A DNA stretch of 64,000 nt from Canna indica (GCA_034359265.1 CP136890.1:97551501-97615500), one strand, 5' to 3'; shown: positions 35,816-49,289, counted from the stretch's first letter. Numbers and translations: made by a program. Notes: generated by a model not told the origin, from the sequence alone.

Positions 35816-36713
35816 TCCTGCAACAGAAAAACCTAGAATCAGTCACAATTCTTGTGTGCTACAAAAAATTGATTTTATGCATACGAAGCCATGCAATAAA
35901 CTAGAAGCTTTGAAAAGGTCTATTTTTGAGCAGTGAAAAAAGCAAACAGTAATTAGCTCTAGTATTTGGCAAGTAGAAACAAAAAGAGATTAGATAGTGA
36001 TAAATTGTGCATCAATGATTAAAAGGATTAAAATCCAAGTGGGGACAAACATAAAGAAACATAGATTTCATGACAGATTATATCATCCCCATCCCAAATT
36101 TAAAATTATAATTACCAAATAAAGGCTTAAAATAATAAAAATACAGTTATGGTTAGTCCTAGTTTACCACAACAAAGAAACAAATGACAGATAAAAGCTT
36201 TGGACATCATGATCGAAGTGTTTAAGGGACCAAATAGCAACCTAGTGGTATGATCTCTTTTCATAAAGCCTATCTGTGATATTAAACAATACATGCATCA
36301 AAGTTAAGCTAATTACTCACATATTTTGTTGAATGCCACAATATCACAGCTCTGGATGTACTCATTGGCTGGTTCAGCACAGAGTTTCTCCTCAATTAGG
36401 GTATCAACAGAAACCAAATCATCAACAATGGTCATCATGATCTGCAATTTTTTAATGCCATAACCAACAGGAACCAGTTTTGCTGCATGTTAACCAAATA
36501 CAAACAGCATTAGTTAATAAATGTTTCTATCAAGAGACTAATAAAAATGATAATTAATTAAAACTAAGCCCATTATTATTTCAGAGAAAGAATACATACA
36601 GGCTCCCCACAGCAAACCCTCCATTTGGATGCTCCTTACAGCTTCTTCAAGCTTTTTCATGTCTGTTTCATCATCCCAAGGTTTCACATCAAGAAGTACT
36701 GAAGACTTTCCAG
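35816..36713 (-). pseudogene. EF1-beta 3' fragment, second truncated copy
   Basis: Exon 6 (36,713-36,600), exon 7 (36,482-36,321) and the last exon (from 35,817) only. Shares the Lys of EE(K)LCAEP with the fragment at 2,095-2,992 but carries the AAGCTT silent state of the 10-Asp type, so the two fragments are not identical. Cut at 36,819 in the same intron position. Confidence 0.85.
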
Positions 36714-36819
36714 CTGCAAACAAGAAAATGCAGTCTTAAGTGAATGAAACAACCAAAGAAACCATGTTTGTACAACTAGAAAATAGCAAACATCTTTGGC
36801 AAATCTTAAACAATGAATC

Positions 36820-38084
36820 CAAGCACACCCCTAATTGGCATCCCAAAATATATATAAAAAATGCTCTCTCTACCCTTCCATCGTAAACTTATATAGTTCT
36901 TTGATTAAAAATGAAGAACAAGTCAACCATGAATCCATCTATTTTAAGAACTCGTGGAACGAGTGAGAACAGGGAATTGTCTGCAATGTTAAAAGTGTGC
37001 AAATTTCTCAACATTCCATTCGCCATTTAATTCCAAAGGTTTAGGGCTCAAGTCGTCTCTTTCTTTCTTTCTTGGTGGCCAAGTAACTTATCACATTCTT
37101 CTCAATGGACTCAATTTGATGGTTGACTATATCATAACTTGATTCAATTATTATGCCAAGAACGTACAATTACCATGCCTTCTTTGTGGCCAAAATTCCA
37201 CTAGAGTGACTTGATTTAAAGTTGGAAATCTTTGCATAGCAAACAAACGTGAAACAAACACGTTCTCTTGGCGATCCGATTGGATAGAATACGATGAGAT
37301 ATCATTCTCTTAGCGATCCGATTGGATAGAATACGATGAGATATCATACTCATACTTAGTAATCGATCGATTTCACTTGATAGGATAGGATAGGATATAT
37401 GAGATATTTATAACATAAGATAACAAATGAGAGTGTTAGATTGTTATCCGATGTATATTGAATATAATATTATTATTATTTTTTCTAATTTTTTTAATCC
37501 ATACGTCAAGCAAATACAGAATTAAAATTTGTCTCCTATCAAATTCTTCTATGTTCTACAAAATAAACATGTCACTATATCCAACTTCTTTTTGGCTCAA
37601 TCAATTCAGTCCATTGTTTTAAACAAGCACTTTTTTGATCCAATCAATTCAATCAGTTCCAATAAATGGTTTAAAATTTTAGATTTTTTTTTTTTGGTTC
37701 ATGTAAATTAGTTTTGAAGAATTCAATCAATTTTTACATGGTTTACACCAAATTTGGTCGGGTTTTAGCCTTTTAATTTTGTAAACCTAATTTGAATCAG
37801 ATTGAACTATGTTTTGATCCACGATCAAACATATTGAATCAATCAATCTTAGTGGTCAGGTATTTTAAAAATATAATAATTGCAGATAAATGAATACAAA
37901 AGATTTGATCTAACATTGTAATTCAATCATAATTTTCTGTTTATATACAGTTAGGGCATAAGAGTCATTCCGCGGAAAATTAAATTAGGGAAAACTTGAT
38001 TTTTAGGGAATGAATTACTCATTGAGATATTAGAAGTTTTCTTTTGTTTAAAGAATCTATCAAAAAGATTGTAGCAATATAAAT
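36820..38084. other. Unrecognised AT-rich block, second copy
   Basis: Counterpart of 3,099-4,363, with the 42-bp tandem duplication at 37,263-37,346. No gene. Confidence 0.5.
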
Positions 38085-38309
38085 GGGTAAATTACACTGA
38101 CCTCCCATCTATTTGTAATTTTATCTTATATCCTTCTGAGTTTTGTAAAAGATTACACAAACCTCTCTTGAGTTTTATAAATTATTACACATATCTCCCC
38201 TAAAATAATTACTCAAAAATTACTTAAGGGAGGTGATTGTAACCTGGACAAATAGAGAGGGATCAATGTAATTTCACTAAACTTCAGAAGAGATCAGTAT
38301 AATTTACCC
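38085..38309. mobile_element. MITE-like element, second copy
   Basis: Same terminal inverted repeats as at 4,364-4,588; one internal base differs (ACTCAAAAATT against ACTCAAAGATT). Confidence 0.6.
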
Positions 38310-39078
38310 TAAGATTTATTAGAATAAGAGGAGAGTTGTGAAAAGGATAATCAACTTAAATCCGTAGCATTCTATTAGAAGAATCAACTTATTGGGTCCA
38401 AGACCAATTAAGACACCACAAGGCGAAGACAATACCACACAAATTGGAAAAGACGCATTAAGCGATTATACACGGGTTTAAACCACAAAACTACTGAATA
38501 TGTACACGATGTTATTACCATTTGTGCTACAATGGGTTCACGACTAGCCCAAACATTTGAACAACAAAGAGAAGCTAATCACATTTCAACAAATAATAAA
38601 TGCCCATGCGTGATTCCTAAAATAAATCATATACATAATGAAAGGCAGCACATTGATTAGATGGGTTTCAAGTTAAATTTTGATTAAAATTTATATAATA
38701 CAACAATCTATATAAGACTTGTTGGCTAATGAGTGTATCTAAAAGATGAATCAAAATTAACACATAACACATTATGGCTAATACATCACCAGAACAACCT
38801 GAAGAAAACAGAAGAATGTTTTCTGCTTCAGTACTCATATTCTCAACTTGAAAAAGAAAAGAACAAAAGAGCAACTGAACTAGAAATGTAAGAATTACAA
38901 AACTATGAACTTGAATACAATTGTTCGTTGATTTTTAGGTAATCGTTCATTAAAAAATGATGGTGTTTCAGAATGACGATTACAAGTAGCTCTTCAGCTT
39001 CTCAAAGTACCCAGAAAGTTCTAACTACTCTATTTATAGTAAAAGAAGGCAAAGAAACAATATAGTTGTATAAATAAC
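38310..39078. other. Flank of the ABCC fragment, third copy
   Basis: Counterpart of 4,589-5,357, non-coding. Confidence 0.5.
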
Positions 39079-40908
39079 CTTAAGATCTCTTATTTCAATA
39101 TTTCCATGGGTGGGCCAATGTGGAGATGGAAGACAATCTTTAACCCTCCAAGCTGCCTCAGAGGGAATGTTGGTGAACTGCCTTATTCTTTCAACTGAAA
39201 CCATCCGGTTCTCTATGAAGCAACAAATCCAAATTGACCAAAAAACTACAGAATTGAGGGAGAGACCAACATATTCTGCACGGAACAAAAAACAACATCA
39301 GTTTCTGGAAACTCATTGGAAATTGAAATGCATTTACAGGCAACTCAACATGCAAGAACTGTATTAAAGAAAACAATATTTCAACTTGACTTATTGTAAA
39401 ACACCATATAGGATTTAGTTAAGCTAGACATAACATGGCTCATGAAGTAGGTTAGGAACTAAAGGTGGAAAGTTGGATGGGTGGCCCTCCATGCCCTAAG
39501 TAGTAGTTCAACAAAATTTTATATTATATGGTGATATCTACAAAGGGTTACAGATTTAATCACAGGCCACCTACATTGCAAAAGCATTAGAAGACCTTTG
39601 TATATTTATTTTTGATCTTCCAATCTGGACATTCAAATCTTAACATCTATTACCAGATTTCTACTGTAGTGCTTTGCCCAACATTCATTTTAGTTATGCA
39701 ATGCAATTAAACAAGATAATAACATAGACATCTTAGATGCCCAAAAGTTAGAAAAGGGAAGCTTGAGTGATTTGTTCCTCATTCCATCTGTAAGATGTAT
39801 TCACAAATCCACCTGATCAACATCTTTAAACTAATATTTTCAGTTTTAAGGCAACAGCAGATAAATAATTTATATAATTTTACATTTTCATTTGTACCTG
39901 GTTTGATAAAATTGCTAGGGAGCACAGCACGGTCATGAGCAAAGCTGAGATGCAGAGGACAAAACTATCAAACAATTCTAATCGGAACCCTAGCCACTCA
40001 TTGGATCCATTGTTGTGAAAATCCATCCTTAAGCTTGAATCAACACTGCTCAGGTTCTCCTGGCTAAACATCTCTTCCTTCCTGAAACAACGGATTGTTG
40101 TGACGCCAAGAATGGATTCTGAAAAGTGATGGATAACTGGTGCTTTTGTAATTGAGTCAAGTCGAGTGAGCTCCCGAGATGTTGCAATATAATAACCCTG
40201 CAACCAACAGGATGCAAGAAGAGCAGGAAGTAAGAACCTTAAGGTACTCTTTATGCGTGATCTGAACAATTCAAACAAGACAGACACTTATGTATTCTCT
40301 TAGGCATAGACGCCGATGAATTTTTGAAGGTAAAGAGAGTTGGAGCATACCCTGTACCAAATATTCAGCCATACCAATGGAAGTATGACTATGATGGTAG
40401 GCCAAGCAACCTGGCATACTACAATAATTATGCTTAGCAGAGTGATGTACATTGATACTGTTAGTCCCACAAAGAATGGGAGGAAGAGATCAATGTTGGT
40501 TTGATCTGATGATGCCTGAAACAAAGAAAAGAAGCAAAGTCCAATGTCAACATGATAGAAAATTAGTAATTGCTTCTGACATATTTGCTTAATGATAATA
40601 ACTGATTTTTTTGGTATTTTACAAACATCAACTCAAAGAGTATTTATTTTTTCTCTCAAATGTAACAAGCACTTGTAAGCTACTAACAGGCAATTTAGGA
40701 TAAAGAAGAATAATATTGCAGATTAATTGAAGGAAATATGGTACATGTTTCTATGATGACAAAAGTGAGAGGATGAGAACCTTACCCGACTTAGAATTCT
40801 TCCAGATGGTTTAGTGTCAAAAAATGACATTGGAGCATGCAGAATGCTGTCGAGAATCTGTCTAAAAAAGATTTGAGCTGTTTTGAGACCCAAGTATGCA
40901 ATCAGAAA
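39079..40908 (-). pseudogene. ABCC transporter fragment, third copy
   Basis: Exons a (40,908-40,786), b (40,515-40,351), c (40,197-39,898) and d (39,275-39,079) with the same frame-shifting insertion and six-residue gap as the other two. Exon b matches the plus-strand copy (TIIVILP) where the copy at 5,358-7,187 has TITVILP. Confidence 0.82.
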
Positions 40909-41847
40909 TTAAACATGCATTGAAGTGTTCAATAATTAGCATAAATAAACATAAAACTCCCACTAACCAAACATATTAAAAGAACTCAAAATACTCATAT
41001 TTTCAATATTTCAAAGACTATGGGCCTAAGTCCCTTGATTAAAGAATATGCTAATATTAAAAATATTTTTGTGTTCAACTATAATGTCTCCTTATTTATA
41101 AGATCTCTAACTATCAAAAATTTGATTCTAAATATTTGGAGTCTTGTAATGAGATCTACAATATGAAGTCATATATTAATTTTTTTAGATCAAATAGCTT
41201 GATATTCAACTTATTATTAATAGAAAAAATATTTTCCTCCTATTGACCTTCACATATATATTAATTAATTATTTTTTTCACATCACTATCTTATGTCACC
41301 TCTGCATGCAATCGCAAACCAAATCTACATATTCAAATGCTAATGAATTTACGCAATACCGACACAGTGAGCCAGCCCCAATTTTCTTACATAAAAAGAA
41401 TCCAACGCACGTTATAATACAGAAGTTCAATTTAATATATGCCACAGAAAGATATTATAATCCAATATGCATTACAGAAATGCGCTCAGATATAGACGTG
41501 GAGGCAGATATTTATCGCCATCAACTTTAAGGTGTTAAAGTTGGAAGAAAAAGAAGACATGAGATGATATTTGCACAACAATAAGTTAACTTAACAAGAC
41601 CATAACATTTCACGCACCAGTATTGAATGCAGAAATAAGTCAATAACAAACTCGGATGACCAATAGCATAATAATAGATATTTAATATCCTGAAAAAAGA
41701 TTCACTACATTAAGTCCAAAACATGAACTGACTTCTTGTCTACTAAAAATTAGAGAAAAAAGTGGGTCTCACAGTCCACAAAACCATTGTTCGAAATTAA
41801 ACACACAAAACTAGGGCCTTCCAGCTAGTCTCCAAGCAGAAGAATAA
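40909..41847. other. EF1-beta 3' flank, fourth copy
   Basis: Starts at the ABCC break, as at 7,188. A 9-bp deletion near 41,646 is the only notable change. No gene. Confidence 0.6.
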
Positions 41848-42972
41848 TCCTGCAACAGAAAAACCTAGAATCAGTCACAATTCTTGTGTGCAACAAAAAA
41901 TTGATTTTATGCATATGAAGCCATGCAATAAACTAGAAGCTTTGAAAAGGTCTATTTTTGAGCAGTGAAAAAAGCAAACAGTAATTAGCTCTAGTATTTG
42001 GCAAGTAGAAACAAAAAGAGATTAGATAGAGATAAATTGTGCATCAATGATTAAAAGGATTAAAATCCAAGTGGGGACAAACATAAAGAAACATAGATTT
42101 CATGACAGATTATATCATCCCCATCCCAAATTTAAAATTATAATTACCAAATAAAGGCTTAAAATAATAAAAATACAGTTATGGTTAATCCTAGTTTACC
42201 ACAACAAAGAAACAAATGACAGATAAAAGCTTTGGACATCATGATCGAAGTGTTTAAGGGACCAAATAGCAACCTAGTGGTATGATCTCTTTTCATAAAG
42301 CCTATCTGTGATATTAAACAATACATGCATCAAAGTTAAGCTAATTACTCACATATTTTGTTGAATGCCACAATATCACAGCTCTGGATGTACTCATTGG
42401 CTGGTTCAGCACAGAGTTGCTCCTCAATTAGGGTATCAACAGAAACCAAATCATCAACAATGGTCATCATGATCTGCAATTTTTTAATGCCATAACCAAC
42501 AGGAACCAGTTTTGCTGCATGTTAACCAAATACAAACAGCATTAGTTAATAAATGTTTCTATCAAGAGACTAATAAAAATGATAATTAATTAAAACTAAG
42601 CCCATTATTATTTCAGAGAAAGAATACATACAGGCTCCCCACAGCAAACCCTCCATTTGGATGCTCCTTACAGCTTCTTCAAGCTTTTTCATGTCTGTTT
42701 CATCATCCCAAGGTTTCACATCAAGAAGTACTGAAGACTTTCCAGCTGCAAACAAGAAAATGCAGTCTTAAGTGAATGAAACAACCAAAGAAACCATGTT
42801 TGTACAACTAGAAAATAGCAAACATCTTTGGCAAATCTTAAACAATGAATCAATTTAACACTTCAAAATGGGTAGAACATACATTCTTTCTTCTTTCCAG
42901 AAGCTTTGATAGCAGCTGCACGCTCTTCAGCTGCCTTCTTTTCCTCTTCTGTCTCTTCACCAAATAAATCCA

Positions 42973-43004
<32 letters not shown>

Positions 43005-43584
43005 GCTGCAGCCTGAATTTCGTAGTTAGAAAAAGTATATCATCAACCATCAATAAAGTTTAAAGATGTAAACAATTCAAACCCTATGCATACCAAAACT
43101 TAGTAATTAAAAAAATCACCTTAGTGTCAGCAATAGCAGGGGAAGCTGGGGACTCCTCAGCTAAAGTGCAGGATGATTCAACTTTCACTCCATTGCCTTC
43201 CTCCGAGATGCCACTAAAATTATACCAGAGCTCAAAATGGCAGGATTTATAGGAACACTAAAGAAACAAAAGCCAAAGTCTAAATCACATACCATAACCT
43301 AACTAGCGCATCTATGTGGCTGTACCACCTAGCGACATTGATATATTCTGAAGATGGAAGTCCATTAAGTGCTCCATATACAGCTAGATCGTCCTTTGAT
43401 GCTTGGTAGCTGAAACATATCCATTCAAAAATCACAAATGAAAAACTATGACGATAAAATAATTTAACATAAATAAACAAATCATTCAAAAATCATACCC
43501 AGTTATATAACTGCGGGAAAGAAGATAATCATTAAGTTTCTGGAGGCCAGATGCTGAATTGACGTTGGGGAATGTAACAGCCAT
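41848..43584 (-). CDS. Elongation factor 1-beta, complete copy D (10-Asp type)
   Basis: Exons 2-8 from ATG 43,584 to a split stop (T at 42,353, GA at 41,849-41,848), 234 residues by counterpart with copy B. It shares the 10-Asp run, the Val site and the silent differences with copy B, and also its foreign 5' side: beyond 43,646 come a short unknown piece, the palindrome, the RPS12 exon and then an EF1-beta promoter at 46,277-46,534. The native small exon with the upstream ATG is absent. Splice sites and frame are intact, so it may be functional through a first intron of about 2.8 kb. Confidence 0.85.
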
Positions 43585-43646
43585 TGTTTTCAGAGAAATC
43601 ACTTGTCCCCTGCAATATAGCAAAATCCAAGTTTGGGTACAAGTCT

Positions 43647-43827
43647 AAAATACATGAAATCACTTTCAAAAGTTTCCAACAAAGTGAGTTGCCATCATAT
43701 TAAAAAATTGGTTTATAGAGGAAACAGAAGAGTATTACTGTTTAAGATAAAAGCCTCCGACTTTGTTTCATTCCTAAAACCAAAATCTGGTCTCCATGGC
43801 CAAAATAATAATATAATAGACTAAAGT
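43647..43827. other. Short non-coding piece between EF1-beta and the palindrome
   Basis: Counterpart of 15,274-15,465. No feature beyond the chance ORF at 43,633-43,824. Confidence 0.4.
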
Positions 43828-45109
43828 AACTGCATCTTTAAGCATTAGACATTTTGCAATATACGGACTTCAAAAACAAATTGGACATCGAAAACTACTA
43901 ATCATCGCTCTCCAAAATAAATCAATCCATCATGTTTGGAAGGCCGTAAACCATTGATTGGCAACCAATATCTCACTAAAAAAACGTAATTAACAATACC
44001 TTGATAGATGCAAATCTATATATCATAGCCAAGAAGAATACGATGGACCCAACTATCCTATATCTTCGAATAAGATCACATAACTACATCTATTTTTGCT
44101 CGCAAATTCACATGTGCATTAACCGATCTGAGAGGATGAAATTCATGAAGCAAGGACGATATCGACGACTTTAGATTGACAGATCGAAATCAAGATCAAC
44201 GAGAATAGTAAAAAAAGAAAATGGTGAAAAAATCGCTATATAGAGGAGCAATTTTTAGATCTGCAACATAAATCGGGAATAGAAGAGAAGGATCACCTTT
44301 AAGGCTTGGAAGGAGCGAGACAATGGAGGCGGTGCGATATGCTGCGGCGGAGAGAGTGTGGGAAGCAATTGAGAGCATTTTATAGGGGAGTTACAGAGCA
44401 TAAACCCTATCTAGATTGCGGAAGCCTACGGTTCAAGTGGACCGGGTACCTGTGGTGGAGCATATCGCACCACACTCTCTCCGCCGCAGCATATCGCACA
44501 GGTACCCGGTCCACTTGAACCGTAGGCTTCCGCAATCTGCTCTCTAACTCCCTATAAAATGCTCTCAATTGCTTTCCACACTCTCTCCGCCGCAGCATAT
44601 CGCACCGCCTCCATTGTCTCGCTCCTTCCAAGCCTCAAAGGTGATCCCTTCTCTTCTATTCCCGATTTATGTTACAGATCTAAGAATTGCTCCTCTATAT
44701 AGCGATTTTTTCACCCTTTTCTTTTTTTACTATTCTCGATGATCTCGATTTCGATATGTCAATCTAAAGTCGTCGATATCGTCCTTGCTTCATGAATTTA
44801 TCCTCTCAGATCGGTTATTGCACATGTGAATTTGCGAGCAAAAATAGATGTAGTTATGTGATCTTATTCAAAGATGTAGAATAGTTGGGTCCATCGTATT
44901 CTTCTTGGCTATGATATATAGATTTGCATCTATCAAGGTATTGTTAATTACGTTTTTTCAGTGAGATATTGGTTGCCAATCAATGGTTTACGGCCTTCCG
45001 AACATGATGGATTGATTTATTTTGGAGAGTGATGATGAGTAGTTTTCGATGTCCAATTTGTTTTTGAAGTCCGTATATTGCAAAATGTCTAATGCTTAAA
45101 TATGCAGTT
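43828..45109. repeat. 1.28-kb palindrome, second whole copy
   Basis: Inverted counterpart of 13,993-15,273, with the same centre sequence and a handful of base differences in the arms. Confidence 0.8.
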
Positions 45110-45122
45110 GCCAATCAATTTG

Positions 45123-45261
45123 TTGCTCAATTGCCTTGGCAGCTTCATGAAGACCACGAACAAGCCCATCATGAGCTAATGATTTCTTCATAACAAGTTG
45201 GAGAGCTGTCATAAGATCCATGGGCTCTCCAAGAGCTGGAGCAGCAACTTCAGCCTCATCC
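45123..45261 (-). pseudogene. 40S ribosomal protein S12 (eS12) exon fragment, second copy
   Basis: Same exon as at 13,841-13,979 in minus orientation. Here the acceptor CCAG before GGATGAGG is intact behind a 22-base pyrimidine run (45,274-45,295), so it could be recognised as an exon within the EF1-beta copy D intron. Confidence 0.8.
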
Positions 45262-45295
45262 CTGGAAGCCAAAGGGGGGGGGGGGGGGGGGGGGG

Positions 45296-46276
45296 ACACG
45301 TACACATAATGTAGGAAAGATATAAGAGTTAAGATATAATCTCAAGAAAGAAGTGGAAACATTATCACTGCACGATGAGCAATAATTTAAAAAGGAAAAT
45401 CAACAACCAAATAATGCCTTAAAAACAAAATATATTATATACCAGGATCGTGCCTTGGACAGATCATATCACACATTAAACTACAAATTCTGCAACTATA
45501 GTTGCATACAAATGGTCATTATGTGACTAATGTGGAGCATTATTGAAAATGCTGACTTATAAAATTAATTTAATCCACCAGTTCAACAATTAAGAGGCAG
45601 TCATATTAACATCCAATTGCAACAATAGCAGTGATGGGCAGATGTATGGAGTTAATTTCAGAAATCAGCTCGCATGAATAAGTTGGTTCGAAGAACAGAA
45701 GAAGGTTGGAATGTTAGTGTACAATCAACTATCAAGCGTAGGTTGGAATTATAATTGTTAATTGTATCTTGGTCTAACTCAAGCCTAAAAGAACAGTTTG
45801 AATTCTCCAGCTAACGACACATTTCAACCAGAAATATCAGAGTACATGTCAACTAATAATCACCGATGCACAGTCTTTTATATAGATTGAACAGCTAAAC
45901 TTTCTTTCATCAGTAACATATTCCACTATTCTATCCCACAACCAGAAAGATTAGAGGATGGCATATGATGGCAAATAGTTAAGCTTCCAAGCCATTTAGT
46001 TCACAATCATAGTTACTTGGTGACAACTACATTCATTGCATAAAACTGCTCCAGTGATCTAGTCAAACAATTTAGATCCGAACCATTAAATCACGTGCAA
46101 CTGAATGTGAAGTTGAGCTTGCTTCTACCAATAGACCCCTCAAACAATGACTCTCTGAGTTATTCAACAGTCTCTCGTCTCCAAAATTGAGAAAGAGAAG
46201 CTCAAAATAGTACTATAAATTAGGGTATAGCCAACATCATAGCGGTTAAGAATATTATCTATATATAATACTACTT
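45296..46276. other. Non-coding sequence upstream of the RPS12 exon, second copy
   Basis: Counterpart of 12,829-13,809. No gene seen. Confidence 0.45.
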
Positions 46277-46534
46277 TAAAGAAAGATAAAAGAGGAAATC
46301 GTAAGAAGAAAGAAGTATAAATATTAGGAGGAAGATGATAAGGAAGAGGGATCGGATAAAAGAGGTGACTCACCGGGGTGCGTGGGTTTCAGGATTAGGG
46401 TTTCCAGCGGAAGAGCAGAGACGGGGGACGAGATAAGATTGTGTGTGTATGTATTTATCTTGTGCAGACTTGATGGGCGGCGTTTGGGTTCGGTTGTCGG
46501 TTCGGATGAACCCATGGCATTCACATTTTTGTAT
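46277..46534 (-). promoter_or_regulatory. EF1-beta promoter and non-coding first exon (copy D)
   Basis: Minus-strand TATA-like ATAAATA at 46,458-46,452, telo-box at 46,403-46,395, first exon ending 46,374 with GTGAGT donor. Ends at the hAT target duplication ATCTTGAA (46,535-46,542). Confidence 0.6.
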
Positions 46535-46542
46535 ATCTTGAA

Positions 46543-48456
46543 TAGGGCTGGCAACGGATCGGATACGGTGCGGATAGTACATTATCCGCATCCGCATCCA
46601 CACCTCATATCCGTATATCCATATCCGCACCGTATCCGCCACGGATATGAATATGAATATCCATATCCGCACCGCTTCAAATACGGATATCCGCACCGTA
46701 TCCATATCCGCATCCGTATTTAAAAAATATATTAAAATAATATATTTAATTTAAAAATCAATAAATACCCTGTTTATTGATCCAAAATAAGTATGTAATA
46801 TATTTTAAATACATAAAGATACATAAATCATCTAAAATTTATAATAGCAATCTGATAAATAGCAATCTGATAAATAGCAATCTAAAATTTTTAAATACAT
46901 AAATCATCTAAGATTCTAAATAGCAATCTGATACTAACTAAAAAAATTTATAATATGAGTAATTACTAGCATCTAAAATTCTAAATAGCTACAACATACA
47001 CCACCATCAATTTATAATTTGAACAAACCATAAGTCCATACTACTTTCAAATCATTTGAGAAATTTAAAATTAGCTACAAGCCTACAACAATACAACATA
47101 CAACAATTCAACCACCATAGTTTTAGGCTTTTAGCAGCCATAAATCCCAGCCACAAACAAGAGTCCTAATTTGAAACAAATTACATCAAATCAACCACCA
47201 TAGTTTTAGCAGCCTTAAATCCCATAATACATCTAGCTACAACATATATAAATCAGAATTCAACAACAATTCGGCTGTCGGGTAGTTGGGTGTAATGCGC
47301 CAGCACAGGGACCTGAACAGATACAACAAAGTGAAGTTTGCAAAGTAGACAAGGACGCATGTCCAAAAGGGTTTTCCCTCAACATATTTGAATGCTGGAC
47401 AAGTCATTCAAGCACGCGAGGGCTATCTAGGTCGCTCTCTTAAATTGACAGATGAAATCGACCCAATTGGAATTGTTGGCCATGGAAGTACAGAGAAAGA
47501 GGTAATGAAAATGAGATCATCATTGATGGGCACTTTCCCCCTACCATCCATCAAAAAAAGCTACAGCTGAAGGCGGGATGAAAATGAGAAAAAGGTCTAT
47601 GGTGCTGCACTGCTGCAGGACCGAACCTCTTAAATCAAGAATGAAGTTGTGCATCATCTCTGAGCTCACTGCTCAAGGTCCTCTGGACCTCTTCATTCTA
47701 GCTAGAAACCTAACAGGGACTGTGAGTCTTCATGCTACTTAACATGAAGGTAGTTTTCAAAGCTTAACATTTCAATTCAATAACATGAAGGAAATAACTT
47801 AACATGCAATTAAATAACATGATATTTGGATTCAACTCACTTAACATGCGGCTGTCGGCTGTCGGCAGAGAAGGGAGACGAGTGACGAACTCGTGCTGCG
47901 GGCCTGCGGCTATCGGCTGCGTGCAGAGAAGGGAGACGCCGAGTCGCCGAGTGATGCACTAGGGCAGATATGGTGCGGGCGTGCGGCGATCGGCGTGAAA
48001 GGGGCGAGCAGTGATGACTGATGAAGCGGACTGCGGACTGTCGCCAGTCGCCGAGTGATGCACTAGGGCAGATATGGTGCGGGCGTGCGGCGATCGGCGT
48101 GAAAGGGGCGACCGGGCGAGCAGTGATGACTGATGAAGCGGACTGCGGACTGTCGCCGAGTCGCCGAGTGATGCACTAGGGCAGATATGGTGCGGGCGTG
48201 CGGCGATCGGCGTGAAAGGGGCGAGCAGTGATGAAGCGGACTGCGGACTGTCGCCGAGTCGCCGAGTCGCCGTGTGCCCGTGTGTGTCGGAGTGTCGGAG
48301 TGTCGGACTGTCGGTGCCTCGGTGCCTCGGTGGACGGTGGTGTGTCTTCGTGAAAGCAGCGGGCGAATCAGCGAATGGATGAAGGCATGAAGCGGCGGGT
48401 CACGGCCTCACGGGTGAAAGATTTAGGGCAAGTGGAAGAGAAGGGGCGAAGGGCAG
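46543..48456. mobile_element. hAT element truncated by the pararetrovirus array
   Basis: Begins with intact TAGGGCTGGCAA at 46,543 after ATCTTGAA. The opposite end (about 315 bp, including its inverted repeat) is missing: at GAAGGGCAG (48,456) the sequence passes through about nine AT-rich bases into viral DNA. Carries the 60-codon ORF (47,388-47,570) and the GC-rich tandem repeats. Confidence 0.88.
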
Positions 48457-48465
48457 TATATAATA

Positions 48466-49289
48466 TGTTAATACCTGGCAGGCTATATTGGTCTTTGTGA
48501 GTATTGTCATTGAGAGTCCTGTAGTTAAAGACCATGCGCTCTTTTCCTTTGACCTCCCGCCCTGTGGTTGGATCAATACTTGTTCCGGAATTGACCATAA
48601 TGGCCATCGTTCTATGCCTGCTTGTGCTTGGTCTGATTACTCCAATCTCGAGTAACGCCTTAATATGTCGATCATATTGCTCCTTCATAAGAGGTGTGAC
48701 TTGTTTCAGCGGCTTATCTTGGATGGTTAAATCTGGATTGATGATATCCAGTTTGTAAGTCACCATATTCTTAACCCAGTGTTGAACTGGGTTATTACCA
48801 ATAAAACCTTGCTCCATTAATCGGTTGAGTAGAGGTTGGAACTTCTTCTTAAAACTTGGTGATTCTCTGAAATGGTCATAGACCACTGCATTTTTAACCT
48901 CTAAATATTCTTCTTCTGACATTCCCAATTCTTCAATTGTGGCGGTAGACATAACCTCTGTGTCTAGTCTTGTGGTTATTGTTGTTACCTTTTTGTAAAA
49001 GGTCACCGTCTGTTCTTCTATACGGACTCCTCCTTGCATTGCCCGTATGAAGTTGCAACCGATTAACATCTGTATGTCATCTCGTTTTCCCATTGGAAAG
49101 GCATACGTAAATGGTATTTTAAATTTGTTTTCCTCAATTGACATGAGACCTCCTTTTAGTCTCATGCTGGCTACCTGTTGAGAATTTACTCCATTAATTT
49201 GTATCGGGTAGGCACTTGGTTCTAGTGCCTCGGGTGGTATGGATTCTTGATCAATGCAGCATACGGTAGCTCCTGTATCAAGGATTTTG
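48466..49289 (-). pseudogene. Viral protease and start of reverse transcriptase, cut at the host junction
   Basis: Reads KILDTGATVCCID (catalytic DTGA at about 49,279-49,268), then LIGCNFIRAMQGG, and into the reverse transcriptase as far as DNTHKDQYSLP. There viral sequence stops and hAT DNA follows, so an apparent ORF running on to 48,368 is a virus-host chimera. The full-length equivalent is at 54,228-56,934. Confidence 0.88.

Noticed and set aside
1..43646. The 9.9-kb direct repeats as LTRs of one giant retroelement
   Set aside because: They contain host genes with introns and no LTR ends, primer site or polyprotein between them.
48368..49165. Single 265-codon ORF
   Set aside because: Its last 34 or so codons are hAT DNA read in a chance frame; the viral part stops at about 48,466.
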